64,000 bases of DNA from Chitinophaga nivalis (GCF_025989125.1 NZ_JAPDNR010000001.1:4012301-4076300), one strand, 5' to 3'. Positions 49,063 to 58,316 are shown, counted from the first letter of the stretch. The notes: generated by a model not told the origin, from the letters alone. A program made the numbers and translations.

Positions 49063-49617
49063 CTAGTTAAATCTGTTTAGGTATTCCTGCAGCCCACCTT
49101 TTGTTCCGATGCCTACCGCTTCAAATTTCCATTCATTATTCTTTTTGTAAATCCTGCCGAATTCGACGGCTGTTTCAATGGAGAAATCTTCCTCCAGTTC
49201 ATATTTGAGCAGCTCTTTGTTGGTGGCCGTATCAAAAATGCGGATGAAGGAATTGCGTACCTGTCCAAAATTCTGATTCCGGGCTGTGGCATCATGAATG
49301 GTAATCACAATGCAGATTTCGCTGGCGTCGCTATCAATCCCCGAAAGGTTTACGAGTAGCTGCTCGTCATCCCCATCCCCATCTCCGGTAAGGTTATCAC
49401 CTGTATGTATGACTGCTTCATTGGGCGATTTCAGGTTGTTGTAGAACACGAAGTGCTGGTCGGACAACAGTTTTTTGTTTTCACCTAAAATAAATGCGGA
49501 AGCATCCAGGTCAAATGCACTTCCGGTAGCGGCGGTATTGGTGTCCCAGCCCAGGCCAATAGTGAATTTTGGGGCATGGATATTTTCTCTTTGTCCTTTG
49601 ATCAGGTTAATTGACAT
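49063..49617 (-). CDS. TerD-family stress protein (second copy)
   Basis: This is a 184-residue TerD/TerE paralogue with LGWDTN...FDLDASAFIL, the calcium loop TGDNLTGDGDGDDEQL and NLSGIDSDASEICIVI. It is closely related in layout to the next gene but only moderately similar in sequence. The start overlaps the end of the PRTase-like gene by 16 bp. Having TerA-like, PRTase and two TerD proteins together is a reduced version of the Ter gene neighbourhood. Confidence 0.93.
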   Translation of the reverse strand: MSINLIKGQRENIHAPKFTIGLGWDTNTAATGSAFDLDASAFILGENKKLLSDQHFVFYNNLKSPNEAVIHTGDNLTGDGDGDDEQLLVNLSGIDSDASEICIVITIHDATARNQNFGQVRNSFIRIFDTATNKELLKYELEEDFSIETAVEFGRIYKKNNEWKFEAVGIGTKGGLQEYLNRFN

Positions 49618-50426
49618 GATGTATCAGGTTTTAGGTTTAAAATGTTTTTTTGATAAGCTTTTATTTGATGATAATTGTTACTGATGGCGAGGTCCAGTAG
49701 TTCCCTGCGTTGCATCGGAGAGATGCTTTGCATGACAAGCGTGAAGTCGGCATCATTCATTAAAAGGATGTATTTGACGACACGGGTGTTAAAATGAAAA
49801 CTGCGGCCGTACATGATACGGATAATATCCTGTGCTGATTTTACAGCAAAGTAGTTGTAATAATTTTCTATGCGCGGATGAATGGAAGTATTCCTCAGTT
49901 CTGCGTAATAGAGAAAAAGGAAAGTCCCGGATACAGCATACTGTTTTAAAATCTTACGCACCGTATGTTCATGACTACCTGTAATTTTTATGTCGTCCAG
50001 AAAGAGGCAGAGCTTCCCTGCAAGGAAGTCGCGATCCAGATAATAAGTATCGTGGGCGATCAGGGTTACCCGCTGTGCATAGTTCATGTTGCCATAATCT
50101 TCCACATAAGTTTGCATCCGGTGAATTTTACCCTCCTGGCAGGCAGCCTTGCCATTCCGGAATAAGAATCTGTTCAGGTGCTTTTTGAAGAAGGTACAAA
50201 GGAAACCGGAAGCAGTGGGTATCGTATGATATGGGCTGGGCAACAGGATGATGCTTTCGTGAGCAAGAACCAGGTTGCTGTATTGCGCAATGAAACCGGC
50301 GAATAGTTCCTCTGCAAACTTTTCCGCATAGGCAATATCTCCGAATTTAAACCGGCTATATGCCAATTCCGAAAATGGACAACTGTCTGGGTCATCGATT
50401 TTGTAACGGCTGTATCTTGCCTCCAT
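49602..50426 (-). CDS. Phosphoribosyltransferase-like protein of the Ter operon
   Basis: This is a 274-residue cytoplasmic protein with a PRTase-like PRPP loop, LCLFLDDIKITGSHEHT (~residues 137-153). It is preceded by a substrate-side segment ILLPSPYHTIPTASGF. PRTase-like enzymes are known parts of the biosynthetic module linked to TerD systems. Known companions (TerC, TerB, ATP-grasp, HAD) are absent nearby. The start is 85 bp after the TerA-like gene. Substrate unknown. Confidence 0.75.
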   Translation of the reverse strand: MEARYSRYKIDDPDSCPFSELAYSRFKFGDIAYAEKFAEELFAGFIAQYSNLVLAHESIILLPSPYHTIPTASGFLCTFFKKHLNRFLFRNGKAACQEGKIHRMQTYVEDYGNMNYAQRVTLIAHDTYYLDRDFLAGKLCLFLDDIKITGSHEHTVRKILKQYAVSGTFLFLYYAELRNTSIHPRIENYYNYFAVKSAQDIIRIMYGRSFHFNTRVVKYILLMNDADFTLVMQSISPMQRRELLDLAISNNYHQIKAYQKNILNLKPDTSCQLT

Positions 50427-50511
50427 TATCTGTTTTTTATCAGCTTAAAAATGGTGTCTGATGGGGTTGTCTGTTGGACGAAAAGCGTGAGGCGATATTC
50501 GTGTGTGAGGT

Positions 50512-51171
50512 CTATTTAGAACCGGAAGTCCATCTTAATCCCCAGTGGTAGGCTTTATCACAGGCGCCATGGGAGGGGTGGAAGGAGACCAGTTTTCGTA
50601 CCTCAATAGAATCGGGCGTGAACAGTATTTCTGCTATCGCACAGAAATTATTGAGACTTACCTGATTGCCCATATAGACTTCTATTTCCGTATTGCCAGG
50701 TACTTGCACGGTTACGACGGCATTGGTTTCCTGCCACCTCGCAGCACCACCATAGATGAGACAATAAATAACCATACGTTTCAGATCGCGCAATCCTTTG
50801 GGATTAACGATGATGTTTTCGCCGGATCCGGCTGCTGCTCCCCGGTCGTCGCCTGTATGCCAGACCCATGGCTCTCCGGTATATCGTCCCTGTCTGGTGT
50901 GTCGGTCTCTGGGGCCACCCTGACCTTTAGCGAATTGCAGGCCATCGATGACATTCCTGGTCCCGTTATTCAGTTCATAGAAACAACCCAGGTCCAGGTC
51001 AATGTTGCTGGTGGTGCTGAATAAGCCACCGAACAAATTTTTCTTGCTGCCTTTAGACCAGTTCAGGTTGATGTTGATTTCCTGCGTGAGGGTTGCTGTT
51101 GCTTTGGAGAGATCGATCACATGTGTATCTCCTTTCTTTTCCAGTGTGATTTTTTGTAAGTTGGTAGCCAT
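50512..51171 (-). CDS. TerA/TerD-family stress protein
   Basis: This is a 219-residue protein from ATG 51171 (MATNLQKITLEKKGD). An upstream in-frame ATG at 51327 would add 52 residues of non-domain sequence. The family pattern ININLNWSKG, SNIDLDLGCFYEL and HTGDDRGAAAGSGENIIVN replaces the classic calcium loop with a shorter one, as in TerA. It is the first gene of the Ter operon, so its upstream region should contain the promoter. Confidence 0.9.
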   Translation of the reverse strand: MATNLQKITLEKKGDTHVIDLSKATATLTQEININLNWSKGSKKNLFGGLFSTTSNIDLDLGCFYELNNGTRNVIDGLQFAKGQGGPRDRHTRQGRYTGEPWVWHTGDDRGAAAGSGENIIVNPKGLRDLKRMVIYCLIYGGAARWQETNAVVTVQVPGNTEIEVYMGNQVSLNNFCAIAEILFTPDSIEVRKLVSFHPSHGACDKAYHWGLRWTSGSK

Positions 51172-51662
51172 CTTTTTTATTTTGTTTTTTGGTGTTAGTA
51201 TTAAAATCAACGAGAAATGGAAGCTTTTAACCGCTATCTGTTTGGGGCAGTACCTCAACACCGGGGCGACGTATGGGCCAATAATACCAATGCCCGTTGT
51301 TGGTAGTTGCTGTAAATTGGTTGTCATGATAGTTCCTCGATAAGTAATTAGGTGATTTGGTATTCAAAAGTAATCGTGAGGAGGCGATCCGTTTTACGGG
51401 AAACCGTAAACAGCTAAAACAAGGGAACTTTCAGCGGCAATAGTGATATCGGAGAGAAAAAAATGTGCTTAATCTGTTAAGGCATCTCAGCATGAGCCAT
51501 TAACCCGTCATCGCAGGGGAGGAAAAGTATAAGGTGCGGCCATACCGGGCATTCAACCCCATGAATAGGGCGTAGGAGGAGGGGGCTATTGTTTGAGCCA
51601 ATATACACGGAAGAAAATGGCTATGCCTTTAATGTGGCATAGCCTCATTAGTAGCCCATTCC
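51172..51662. other. Intergenic region upstream of the Ter operon
   Basis: No gene is visible. It contains the hairpin TTTACGG-gaaa-CCGTAAA at 51393-51410 (7-bp stem with a GAAA tetraloop), 222 bp upstream of the TerA-like start. It also holds a terminator-like hairpin at 51619-51644. The first could be an operator or a leader structure. Confidence 0.4.
51619..51644 (-). terminator. Terminator-like hairpin after the hypothetical gene
   Basis: A 9-bp stem GGCTATGCC / GGCATAGCC, followed on the minus strand by ATTTTCTT, lies 19 bp beyond the stop of the gene at 51663-52103. Confidence 0.7.
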
Positions 51663-52103
51663 TTACGGCTGATTATAGCGGGCATATACCTGATCGCCTA
51701 TAAAAAATACAGAGTGTACAGGTGCATTTAGCAGCGAGTAATAAAAACACAGTTCCACCATATCATTCGGACCTATTCTGATAAAAGCCAGTTCTTTTAT
51801 ATAGTCGTTATGTACCTGCAGGGTATCGATGTCATTGTCCTCCGCTGGTTTCAGGTATTCCATATATACTTCAAACATGGCCTGCTGTAAGGTGACGAGG
51901 CGATTGCCGATACTATTTATAAAATAAGTGTAGGTGTGGGCATAAGCCTGCAACAGGTCTTCATCCGGCATGGTATTGCCCGGTCCTGGCTCCAGCAGGA
52001 TCTCCGTTGTGCCCTTACCAAAAAAAGGATGGGAAAAGGTAATGCCCGCCGTGCAGCTGGATGAATCCCGTTGGATATTTCCCCAGAATGGATGTTCCAT
52101 CAA
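51663..52103 (-). CDS. Hypothetical protein
   Basis: This is a 146-residue cytoplasmic protein starting MMEHPFWGNIQRDSSSCTAGI. It is acidic, without signal peptide or membrane segment. It contains ILLEPGPGNTMPDEDLLQAYAHTYTYFINS and ELCFYYSLLNAPVHSVFFIG. I do not recognise the family. Its own terminator suggests a single-gene unit between the Ter operon and the divergent MarR gene. Confidence 0.72.
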   Translation of the reverse strand: MMEHPFWGNIQRDSSSCTAGITFSHPFFGKGTTEILLEPGPGNTMPDEDLLQAYAHTYTYFINSIGNRLVTLQQAMFEVYMEYLKPAEDNDIDTLQVHNDYIKELAFIRIGPNDMVELCFYYSLLNAPVHSVFFIGDQVYARYNQP

Positions 52104-52279
52104 TAATAGTGATTAATGAGTCGGTGCTAAAGATAGCAAATTATTGTTCCTTTTGTTTCCTGTGCTGGCTGGGTACAAAGGAGGACGCTGAGCGGCAACA
52201 TCAGAGAAAAAAGGAATAGTCATCCCTGTAAACAGGAAAAACTTATCCGTATTATTTGGATTATTCCCCGAATAAATAT

Positions 52280-52298
52280 TATCTTAGTATCTAAGATA
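52280..52298 (+). promoter_or_regulatory. Palindromic operator upstream of marR
   Basis: A perfect inverted repeat, TATCTTAG-tat-CTAAGATA, lies 20 bp before the MarR start. A further half-like TAAGATA occurs just after it. Size, symmetry and position fit a MarR autoregulatory operator; binding is inferred. Confidence 0.65.
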
Positions 52299-52318
52299 TT
52301 TACTAAATAAGATATAAA

Positions 52319-52771
52319 ATGGATAATGAATTGCTCATACAAATCAGGAAACTGAGTCAATTGCACGCCTATACTTCTATTCAGATGCATGAGGCCGTGG
52401 CACGAAAGGCGGGGCTTTCAGGAACGGACCATAAGTACTTGGGCTTTTTAATGCAGAAAGGGCAAATGACGGCGGGGGAGCTATCAGCTTTAACAGGGCT
52501 CACCACCGGTGCGGTGACCGGGTTAATAGACCGGTTTGAAAAGAAAAAACTGGTGAAAAGACAATTTGCCAAAGATGACAGGCGGAAGGTACTCATCGAA
52601 CCGAACACGAAAAACATCATGGCACTCTTTGAACCGCTTTATAAGGAGTACCGGAGCCATTCAGAACAGCTGATAGCTTCCTTTTCAGACAAGGAGCTCA
52701 AAATCATTGAAGCCTACTTTTTAAAATCAATTGAAATAATGACGGAGGAAACCGGAAAACTCAATCAATAA
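52319..52771 (+). CDS. MarR-family transcriptional regulator
   Basis: This is a 150-residue winged-helix regulator. The DNA-binding core is MTAGELSALTGLTTGAVTGLIDRFEKKKLVKRQFAKDDRRKVLIE, the usual MarR recognition helix and wing. N- and C-terminal helices form the dimer interface. A 19-bp gap separates it from the rifampicin phosphotransferase gene, so it probably represses both and is released by an antibiotic or related ligand. Confidence 0.93.
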   Translation: MDNELLIQIRKLSQLHAYTSIQMHEAVARKAGLSGTDHKYLGFLMQKGQMTAGELSALTGLTTGAVTGLIDRFEKKKLVKRQFAKDDRRKVLIEPNTKNIMALFEPLYKEYRSHSEQLIASFSDKELKIIEAYFLKSIEIMTEETGKLNQ

Positions 52772-52790
52772 TCCTAAACAGCAGCTACGT

Positions 52791-55409
52791 ATGAAAAAAA
52801 TAAGTGCCAACATACTTGGTTTTCAGGAAATCGATAAGTCGAAACAGGCTATAGCAGGAGGCAAAGGCGCCCATCTCGGAGAATTATCCAGGATCGCGGG
52901 TATACAGGTCCCTGCTGGTTTTTGCGTTACGACAGCAGTCTATCAGCAAATTATCGGGAGTAACGAAACATTTCGCGTACTGCTGGATCAGTTGATCCTG
53001 CTACCAATGGATGACCGGAAAGGCATCAGTGAAATAGGTGCGAGGATCCGTAAGACGATTGAAGAGATACCCATTCCGGAAGCGATAGCAGCGGAGATTA
53101 TCGGATATCTCACGCGATTTGATGAAAATGAGGCGTTTGCGGTGCGGTCCAGCGCTACGGCAGAAGACTTGCCGGCAGCATCATTTGCCGGGCAACAGGA
53201 TACGTATTTGAATATTATCGGTAAAACGGCGATCCTGCAGCATATCAGCAAATGTTGGGCATCGTTGTATACAGACAGGGCGATCATCTACCGCATGCAA
53301 AATGGTTTTAATCATTCACAGGTTTATTTAGCTGTGGTGATTCAGCAAATGATTTTCCCGGAGGCGGCCGGCATTATGTTTACGGCAGATCCGGTAACCG
53401 CCAATAGAAAAGTAGTCTCCATTGATGCCAGCTTCGGATTAGGAGAAGCCCTGGTGGCCGGCCTGGTGAATGCAGATCACTATAAAGTACGGCAGGGGGA
53501 ATTCATTTCGAAGAAGATATCTACCAAGCAACTGGGTATATATGCGGTGAAAGCAGGGGGGACACAACAACAGAAAATAGCAGTAGATCAGCAAAACAAG
53601 CCGGCACTGACAGATGCGCAGGTGTTGCAGCTGGCTTCCCTGGGGAGGAAAATCGAAGCCCATTTTGGTAGCCCTCAGGATATCGAATGGTGTTGGATGA
53701 ACGATACCTGTTATATCGTTCAGAGTCGCCCTGTTACCACGTTATACCCCATCCCTGAAACAAACGATAACGTCCCGCACGTGTATGTATCTGTAGGGCA
53801 TCAGCAAATGATGACGGATGCCATCAAACCATTGGGGTTGTCTTTCTTTCAATTAATAGCCGTACGGCCTATGTATCACGCGGGTGGAAGGCTGTTTGTG
53901 GATGTGGCGCAGGAGTTGTCTACACGAGCAGGCAGCGATAGAATATTAAATGGATTGGGCAAATCAGATCCGCTGATAAAAGATGCGCTCCTCACCTTAA
54001 TAGAACGGGGAGACTTTATAAAAATGGCGGCAGATGACAAGCAGGACGACGACCTGGGTAAACGGCACCAGGCGATGCTGACTGCCGGTACACAAATCGA
54101 AAACGATCCCAATATAGTAGCTGAGTTGATCGCCAATAGTGAAACAGAGATCAACACCTTACAACAAAATATTCAAACGAAATCGGGCACCGCTTTATTT
54201 GATTTTATCCGGGAAGATATACAGCGGTTAGGCAAGGAGTTATTCGACCCTAGAAGTCTGGGTGTTATTATAACAGCGATCAATGCTGCCTTCTGGATCA
54301 ATGACAACATGCAGGAATGGTTAGGTGAAAAAAATGTAGCCGATGTACTGGCGCAATCTGTATCCAACAATGTTACTTCGGAAATGGGACTGGCACTGTT
54401 GGATGTAGCCGATGTGATACGCCCTTATCCGGCGGTTATTGCTTACTTGCAACAGATAAAAGAAGATAGTGCTTTAACAGACCTGATTACCTTGGAAGGG
54501 GGAGCAGCAGCCAGGGAGGCTATCGATGCCTATCTCAACAAATACGGCATGCGCTGTAGCGGTGAAATCGATATTACGAGAATGCGTTGGTGTGAAAAGC
54601 CGGCTACGCTGGTTCCATTGATACTTAGCAATATCAAAAACGTTGCACCGCATGCCGGCAAACGGAAATTTGACGCGGGATTAGCGCAGGCTTTACAAAA
54701 AGAAGAAACGTTGCTGGCGCAATTGAAACAATTGCCCGATGGTGCAACCAAAGCCCGTGAAACAAAACAAAAGATAGACCTGATCAGAAATTTAAGTGGT
54801 TACCGGGAGTATCCCAAATACGCCAAGATGAAACGCTATTTCATTTACCGGCAGGCATTACTGCGGGAAGCTGCTGCACTTGTAGCGGCTGGCGTCCTGC
54901 ATAAAAAGGAAGAGATATACTACCTCACTTTTGAAGAGCTATGGGAAGTAGTACGTACACAGGAGGTAGATGAACAGTTGATCGGTCAACGAAAAGAAGC
55001 GTACCAGCTATATGAAAAACTGATGCCACCACGGGTACTCACCTCTGATGGAGAAATCATCCGGGGCACCTACAAACGGGAAAATATACCGGCCGATGCC
55101 CTGGTAGGACTGGCTGTTTCTTCCGGACAGATAGAAGGGCGCGCCCGTGTTATTTTAAATATGGAAGAGGCGGATCTGGAAGCAGGAGATATCCTGGTTA
55201 CCGCTTTTACAGATCCCAGCTGGACGCCTTTATTTGTATCCATCAAGGGACTGGTGACCGAAGTAGGTGGACTAATGACCCATGGTGCTGTCATTGCGCG
55301 GGAGTATGGGATTGCAGCAGTCGTTGGCGTAGAGCAGGCGACAAAGCGGATTAAAGACGGACAACGCATCCGCGTGAACGGCACCGATGGATATATAGAG
55401 ATGCTATAA
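52791..55409 (+). CDS. rph: Rifamycin-inactivating phosphotransferase
   Basis: This is an 872-residue enzyme that phosphorylates rifampicin using ATP (producing AMP and phosphate), inactivating the drug. The N-terminal ATP-grasp-like domain has GGKGAHLGELSR and AVRSSATAEDLPAASFAGQQDT. The central rifampin-binding domain starts near ~residue 325 (VSVGHQQMMTDAIKPLGLS). The C-terminal swivelling domain carries the catalytic His831 in GGLMTHGAVIAREYG. PEP synthase shares the fold, but the length (~870 versus ~790), domain order and central domain match RPH. It is downstream of a MarR regulator and ends before a strong terminator. Confidence 0.9.
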   Translation: MKKISANILGFQEIDKSKQAIAGGKGAHLGELSRIAGIQVPAGFCVTTAVYQQIIGSNETFRVLLDQLILLPMDDRKGISEIGARIRKTIEEIPIPEAIAAEIIGYLTRFDENEAFAVRSSATAEDLPAASFAGQQDTYLNIIGKTAILQHISKCWASLYTDRAIIYRMQNGFNHSQVYLAVVIQQMIFPEAAGIMFTADPVTANRKVVSIDASFGLGEALVAGLVNADHYKVRQGEFISKKISTKQLGIYAVKAGGTQQQKIAVDQQNKPALTDAQVLQLASLGRKIEAHFGSPQDIEWCWMNDTCYIVQSRPVTTLYPIPETNDNVPHVYVSVGHQQMMTDAIKPLGLSFFQLIAVRPMYHAGGRLFVDVAQELSTRAGSDRILNGLGKSDPLIKDALLTLIERGDFIKMAADDKQDDDLGKRHQAMLTAGTQIENDPNIVAELIANSETEINTLQQNIQTKSGTALFDFIREDIQRLGKELFDPRSLGVIITAINAAFWINDNMQEWLGEKNVADVLAQSVSNNVTSEMGLALLDVADVIRPYPAVIAYLQQIKEDSALTDLITLEGGAAAREAIDAYLNKYGMRCSGEIDITRMRWCEKPATLVPLILSNIKNVAPHAGKRKFDAGLAQALQKEETLLAQLKQLPDGATKARETKQKIDLIRNLSGYREYPKYAKMKRYFIYRQALLREAAALVAAGVLHKKEEIYYLTFEELWEVVRTQEVDEQLIGQRKEAYQLYEKLMPPRVLTSDGEIIRGTYKRENIPADALVGLAVSSGQIEGRARVILNMEEADLEAGDILVTAFTDPSWTPLFVSIKGLVTEVGGLMTHGAVIAREYGIAAVVGVEQATKRIKDGQRIRVNGTDGYIEML

Positions 55410-55458
55410 AATGTGGAGCTGCGATTTGATAGTGTAATACAAATACATCAGTAGCCGC

Positions 55459-55495
55459 AAAACCGCCTGCATCGCGTGATGCAGGCGGTTTTTTT
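55459..55495 (+). terminator. Rho-independent terminator after rph
   Basis: The stem AAACCGCCTGCAT / ATGCAGGCGGTTT has a 6-nt loop and a T-run, 50 bp after the rph stop. Confidence 0.92.
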
Positions 55496-55548
55496 GTGAT
55501 TGGTATTATTCATTTCCGGACATTGATAGCGCAATGACCGAATATCAC

Positions 55549-55586
55549 ATACCGCAAAACCCACCTGTAGCAGGGTTTTGCGGTAT
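55549..55586 (-). terminator. Terminator of the hemopexin-repeat gene
   Basis: A 14-bp perfect stem ATACCGCAAAACCC / GGGTTTTGCGGTAT with a 10-nt loop lies 19 bp beyond the stop codon on the minus strand. Confidence 0.82.
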
Positions 55587-55604
55587 ATACGCTGGCGTTT
55601 CAGC

Positions 55605-56366
55605 TTATTGGCAGAAAGGAATACCTGCGTAGCCGTTGGCGGTACTGTTCACCCCTTTGAAGGTATTGGTGAGGATATCGTAACGGGCATAGGAGTTACC
55701 TCTGAAGATATACAACTGCGGTGTAGGATAGTGCCAGGTATCTACGTAAGTGCCATCGAAGGTGCTGAAAGGCACACCTGCATAGCCGGCGGAGATGCTG
55801 TTCACCCCCTTGAAGGTATTGGTGAGGATATCGTAACGCGCATATTGTGTACCGCTGAACAGATACAGTTGTGGCGTAGGATAGTGCCAGGTATCTACAT
55901 AGGCAGCATCAATGGAGCTGAAAGGTACGCCTGCATAACCTGCAGCAATCGTGTTCACACCCTTGAAGGTATTGGTCTGAATATCATAGCGGGCATATTG
56001 GTTGCCGCTGAAGATATACAGCTGTGGTGTGGCATAATGCCAGGTGTCTACATACGCAGCATCAAAAGAGCTGAAAGGTACGCCTGCATAGCCTGCAGCA
56101 AGACTATTCACCCCTTTGTAGGTATTGGTGAGCACATCATAGCGGGCATACTGATTGCCGTGTGTAATGTAGAGCTGTGGTGTAGGGTAATGCCACGTGT
56201 CTACATAGGGAGCACTGAAACAGGCGCCGGCAGCTTTGGTACTAACTTTTGCCGACACGGTGTTGGTGGTTGCTTCAATGGGTTGATCTGTCAGATTGCT
56301 TTTCTGGCAAGACTGATGCACAAATGTCAGGGATCCGGCAAGGATCAGTAACAACAATTTTTTCAT
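55605..56366 (-). CDS. Lipoprotein-like protein of four hemopexin-type repeats
   Basis: This is a 253-residue exported protein with a signal peptide and Cys20 (relaxed lipobox HQSC). It has four repeats of 51 residues beginning at about 54, 105, 156 and 207. Each repeat contains YVDTWHYPTPQLY, a GNQYARYD segment and GYAGVPFS. The core resembles hemopexin blades (YxFxGxxYxRYD...GYP), so a four-bladed propeller is likely. Hemopexin-like proteins in bacteria are poorly studied; ligand and role are unknown. The repeats are almost identical, which suggests recent amplification. Confidence 0.8.
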   Translation of the reverse strand: MKKLLLLILAGSLTFVHQSCQKSNLTDQPIEATTNTVSAKVSTKAAGACFSAPYVDTWHYPTPQLYITHGNQYARYDVLTNTYKGVNSLAAGYAGVPFSSFDAAYVDTWHYATPQLYIFSGNQYARYDIQTNTFKGVNTIAAGYAGVPFSSIDAAYVDTWHYPTPQLYLFSGTQYARYDILTNTFKGVNSISAGYAGVPFSTFDGTYVDTWHYPTPQLYIFRGNSYARYDILTNTFKGVNSTANGYAGIPFCQ

Positions 56367-56929
56367 ACGGAAGAAATTTGGGTTTTAAAAGGATCAAAGA
56401 ACGCTCTACAGGATCGTTAAATGTTGGGTTGATTGGGCTGCGCGTGGTTTGCAGCCTGGTTAACTAATGATGTTTTTGTACCGCGAAACTATTCAAAAAA
56501 TAAAAACACGTGTAAAAGAAAATAGGACTGGATAAGCAACAGTATTTGCGCCGGTCATAACGTATATGCCTATACTAAAATGTTAAATTTCGCACAGGAT
56601 AAGCCTTTGCATGTGTATTTACACCTTCGCTGCAAAAATAGGTGAGTGGCTAATATGTGTGGTGGCTTGTGGGGTATTTAAAATAAGTGCTGTAGCGGAT
56701 TTGGTGTGTTGGCTGGAGATGGAAAAGTGTCCTTGATACAGCAAATTTTGGCTGGAAAAGTTGAAGATAACACCGGCTGCTTGCTTACAAAAAAGAATAA
56801 AAATACCAACAATATAACCCGGTAAATTTCAAGCATGAATACTTGATGGTAACATGCAGTATGGAAATATTCGCCGGGATCATCCATGGAAGTTTGTTTG
56901 GCAAAACGAAACCGGTGTTATGGTCAATG
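56367..56929. other. Intergenic region between two minus-strand genes
   Basis: This AT-rich, gene-free sequence should contain the promoter of the hemopexin-repeat gene and the 3' end of the GNAT gene. No convincing hairpin, operator or RNA gene was seen. Confidence 0.3.
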
Positions 56930-57403
56930 TCAGATTTGGGATAGTTGCTTGGTCATGAGTGTTTCTTCAAAACCAACCCCATAGTGTACCATCATAAGGT
57001 CTTTTATCTTTTGCCAGCCATTCTTGTAATAGAATGCCAGTCCTTCCGGCGAGGCTGCCAATTGCAGCGTTGTTATTCCGTTACGGTAGGCATGGTTTTC
57101 CAAATGGGCCATTAACTGTTTGCCAATACCCTGATTGACATGTTGTACATGCGTATAAAAACCTACTACAAAATCGCCATCCAATGCTACGGTGCCAATG
57201 ATCTGGCCTGCTCTTTCGGCGCAAAATACCGTCTGGGTAGCTATCTTTTCGATCATGACTTCTACTGAATAATACCTGATAAAGATATTCCATTGCTCGT
57301 CGCTGTAATGTGGCTTCAATATTTTTAGTGCATTCTCGCAAATTAAATCACTTAATGCTTTGGCATCCGAAAGCTGTGCTGCTCTGATATGGATCGTTGA
57401 CAT
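56930..57403 (-). CDS. GNAT-family N-acetyltransferase
   Basis: This is a 157-residue acetyl-CoA-dependent transferase. Motif A, with the acetyl-CoA loop, is HVQHVNQGIGKQLMAHLE. The N-terminal part (IRAAQLSDAKALSDLI) and the C-terminal FYYKNGW are standard. Acceptor unknown. It appears to be a single-gene unit. Confidence 0.9.
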   Translation of the reverse strand: MSTIHIRAAQLSDAKALSDLICENALKILKPHYSDEQWNIFIRYYSVEVMIEKIATQTVFCAERAGQIIGTVALDGDFVVGFYTHVQHVNQGIGKQLMAHLENHAYRNGITTLQLAASPEGLAFYYKNGWQKIKDLMMVHYGVGFEETLMTKQLSQI

Positions 57404-57916
57404 GTGAAAACTTTTTCTGAATGAGTATATGGGTCCGTATCTTAAACCCGGTTGTTACTTGTTCCTTATTCGCTGCCTGAAAGAAACGGCAACAGGGCAT
57501 TATTTAAGACAGGATAAAAATAGGAAGAGTTTTATTGTTATCAAATCAAATAGGGATGAATGGAGGATAAAGGGGAAAGGTCTTATCTATTTTGAGTGAC
57601 AGAAAATGGTGGGGTGCAGCCGGCTTTGGAAATAAAAAAGCAATGATGGCGTATGCAAAAATATCGTGAACTTTTGCCGTGCTCTTTGTTATGCCTATCT
57701 GGCGCAAGACGTTTGTATTGTGGCGTATTGTACCTTATTTTATGAAATAGCTATACAGATAGCTGTATGATGTGTAAATGGTTTCAAAGGAATAAAGTCC
57801 GGATAATTTCATTTTGGGGATGTTGTTTTTATAGCTATATTAGTTGTAGTGAAAATCCTGATGTATAACCACTTGATTAGTTTGATAATTGTTTTACCCG
57901 ATATTCCACTTTAGTT
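57404..57916. other. Intergenic region upstream of the small TSP3-like genes
   Basis: This is 513 bp of AT-rich sequence with no gene or strong structure. It probably holds the promoter of the GNAT gene and of the small gene at 57917. Confidence 0.3.
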
Positions 57917-58156
57917 ATGAAAAATTCCTTCTAGTTAATTGCCACATTTACCCTTCTTACTGCTTTCATTTCTTTCGATGATTCTTCCAGGGAAATTAAT
58001 TTAAATAACACCAGACAGACGGCTAAAACAGCGCCTGTTTATTGTGATACCTGTGATGATGATAATGACGGCATCATCAATAAATATGATAAATGCCCGC
58101 AAACTCCCGGAGGATGTATGGTTGATGCAGACGGATGTTGTGTTGTTGTTAAATAG
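57917..58156 (+). pseudogene. Small thrombospondin-3-like exported protein, disrupted by an in-frame stop
   Basis: This is an 80-codon frame (ATG 57917, TAG 58154) with an in-frame TAG at 57932-57934, at codon 6, in the signal peptide (MKNSF*LIATFTLLTAFISF). The remainder encodes an exported small protein with a calcium-binding TSP3-like segment (DDDNDGIINKYDKCPQTP). The next gene has the same 240-nt length and the same layout, so this is a tandem paralogue. Reading after the stop has no good alternative start. It may be a true pseudogene or a sequence error. Confidence 0.75.
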
Positions 58157-58316
58157 ACATATTTAATACGATAAGACTTATTGTCTTCTTAAAAGAGGAC
58201 GAGATACGTATGCCTTTTAACGTTGATCATGACATTACATGATGCGTAAATACGAGGACGTAAGCTATTCTTTTACAGGTTAAAATTTTTGTATTCACTT
58301 TAAAAATTCATTCATT

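Noticed and set aside
52791..55409. Annotation as phosphoenolpyruvate synthase
   Set aside because: Length near 870, a central domain opening with GHQQMMTDAIKPLGLS and MarR control fit rifampicin phosphotransferase better.
55578..56351. 257-codon plus-strand frame opposite the hemopexin-repeat gene
   Set aside because: It is antisense to four repeats with clear protein-level conservation and a signal peptide on the minus strand; the plus frame only mirrors the repeat.
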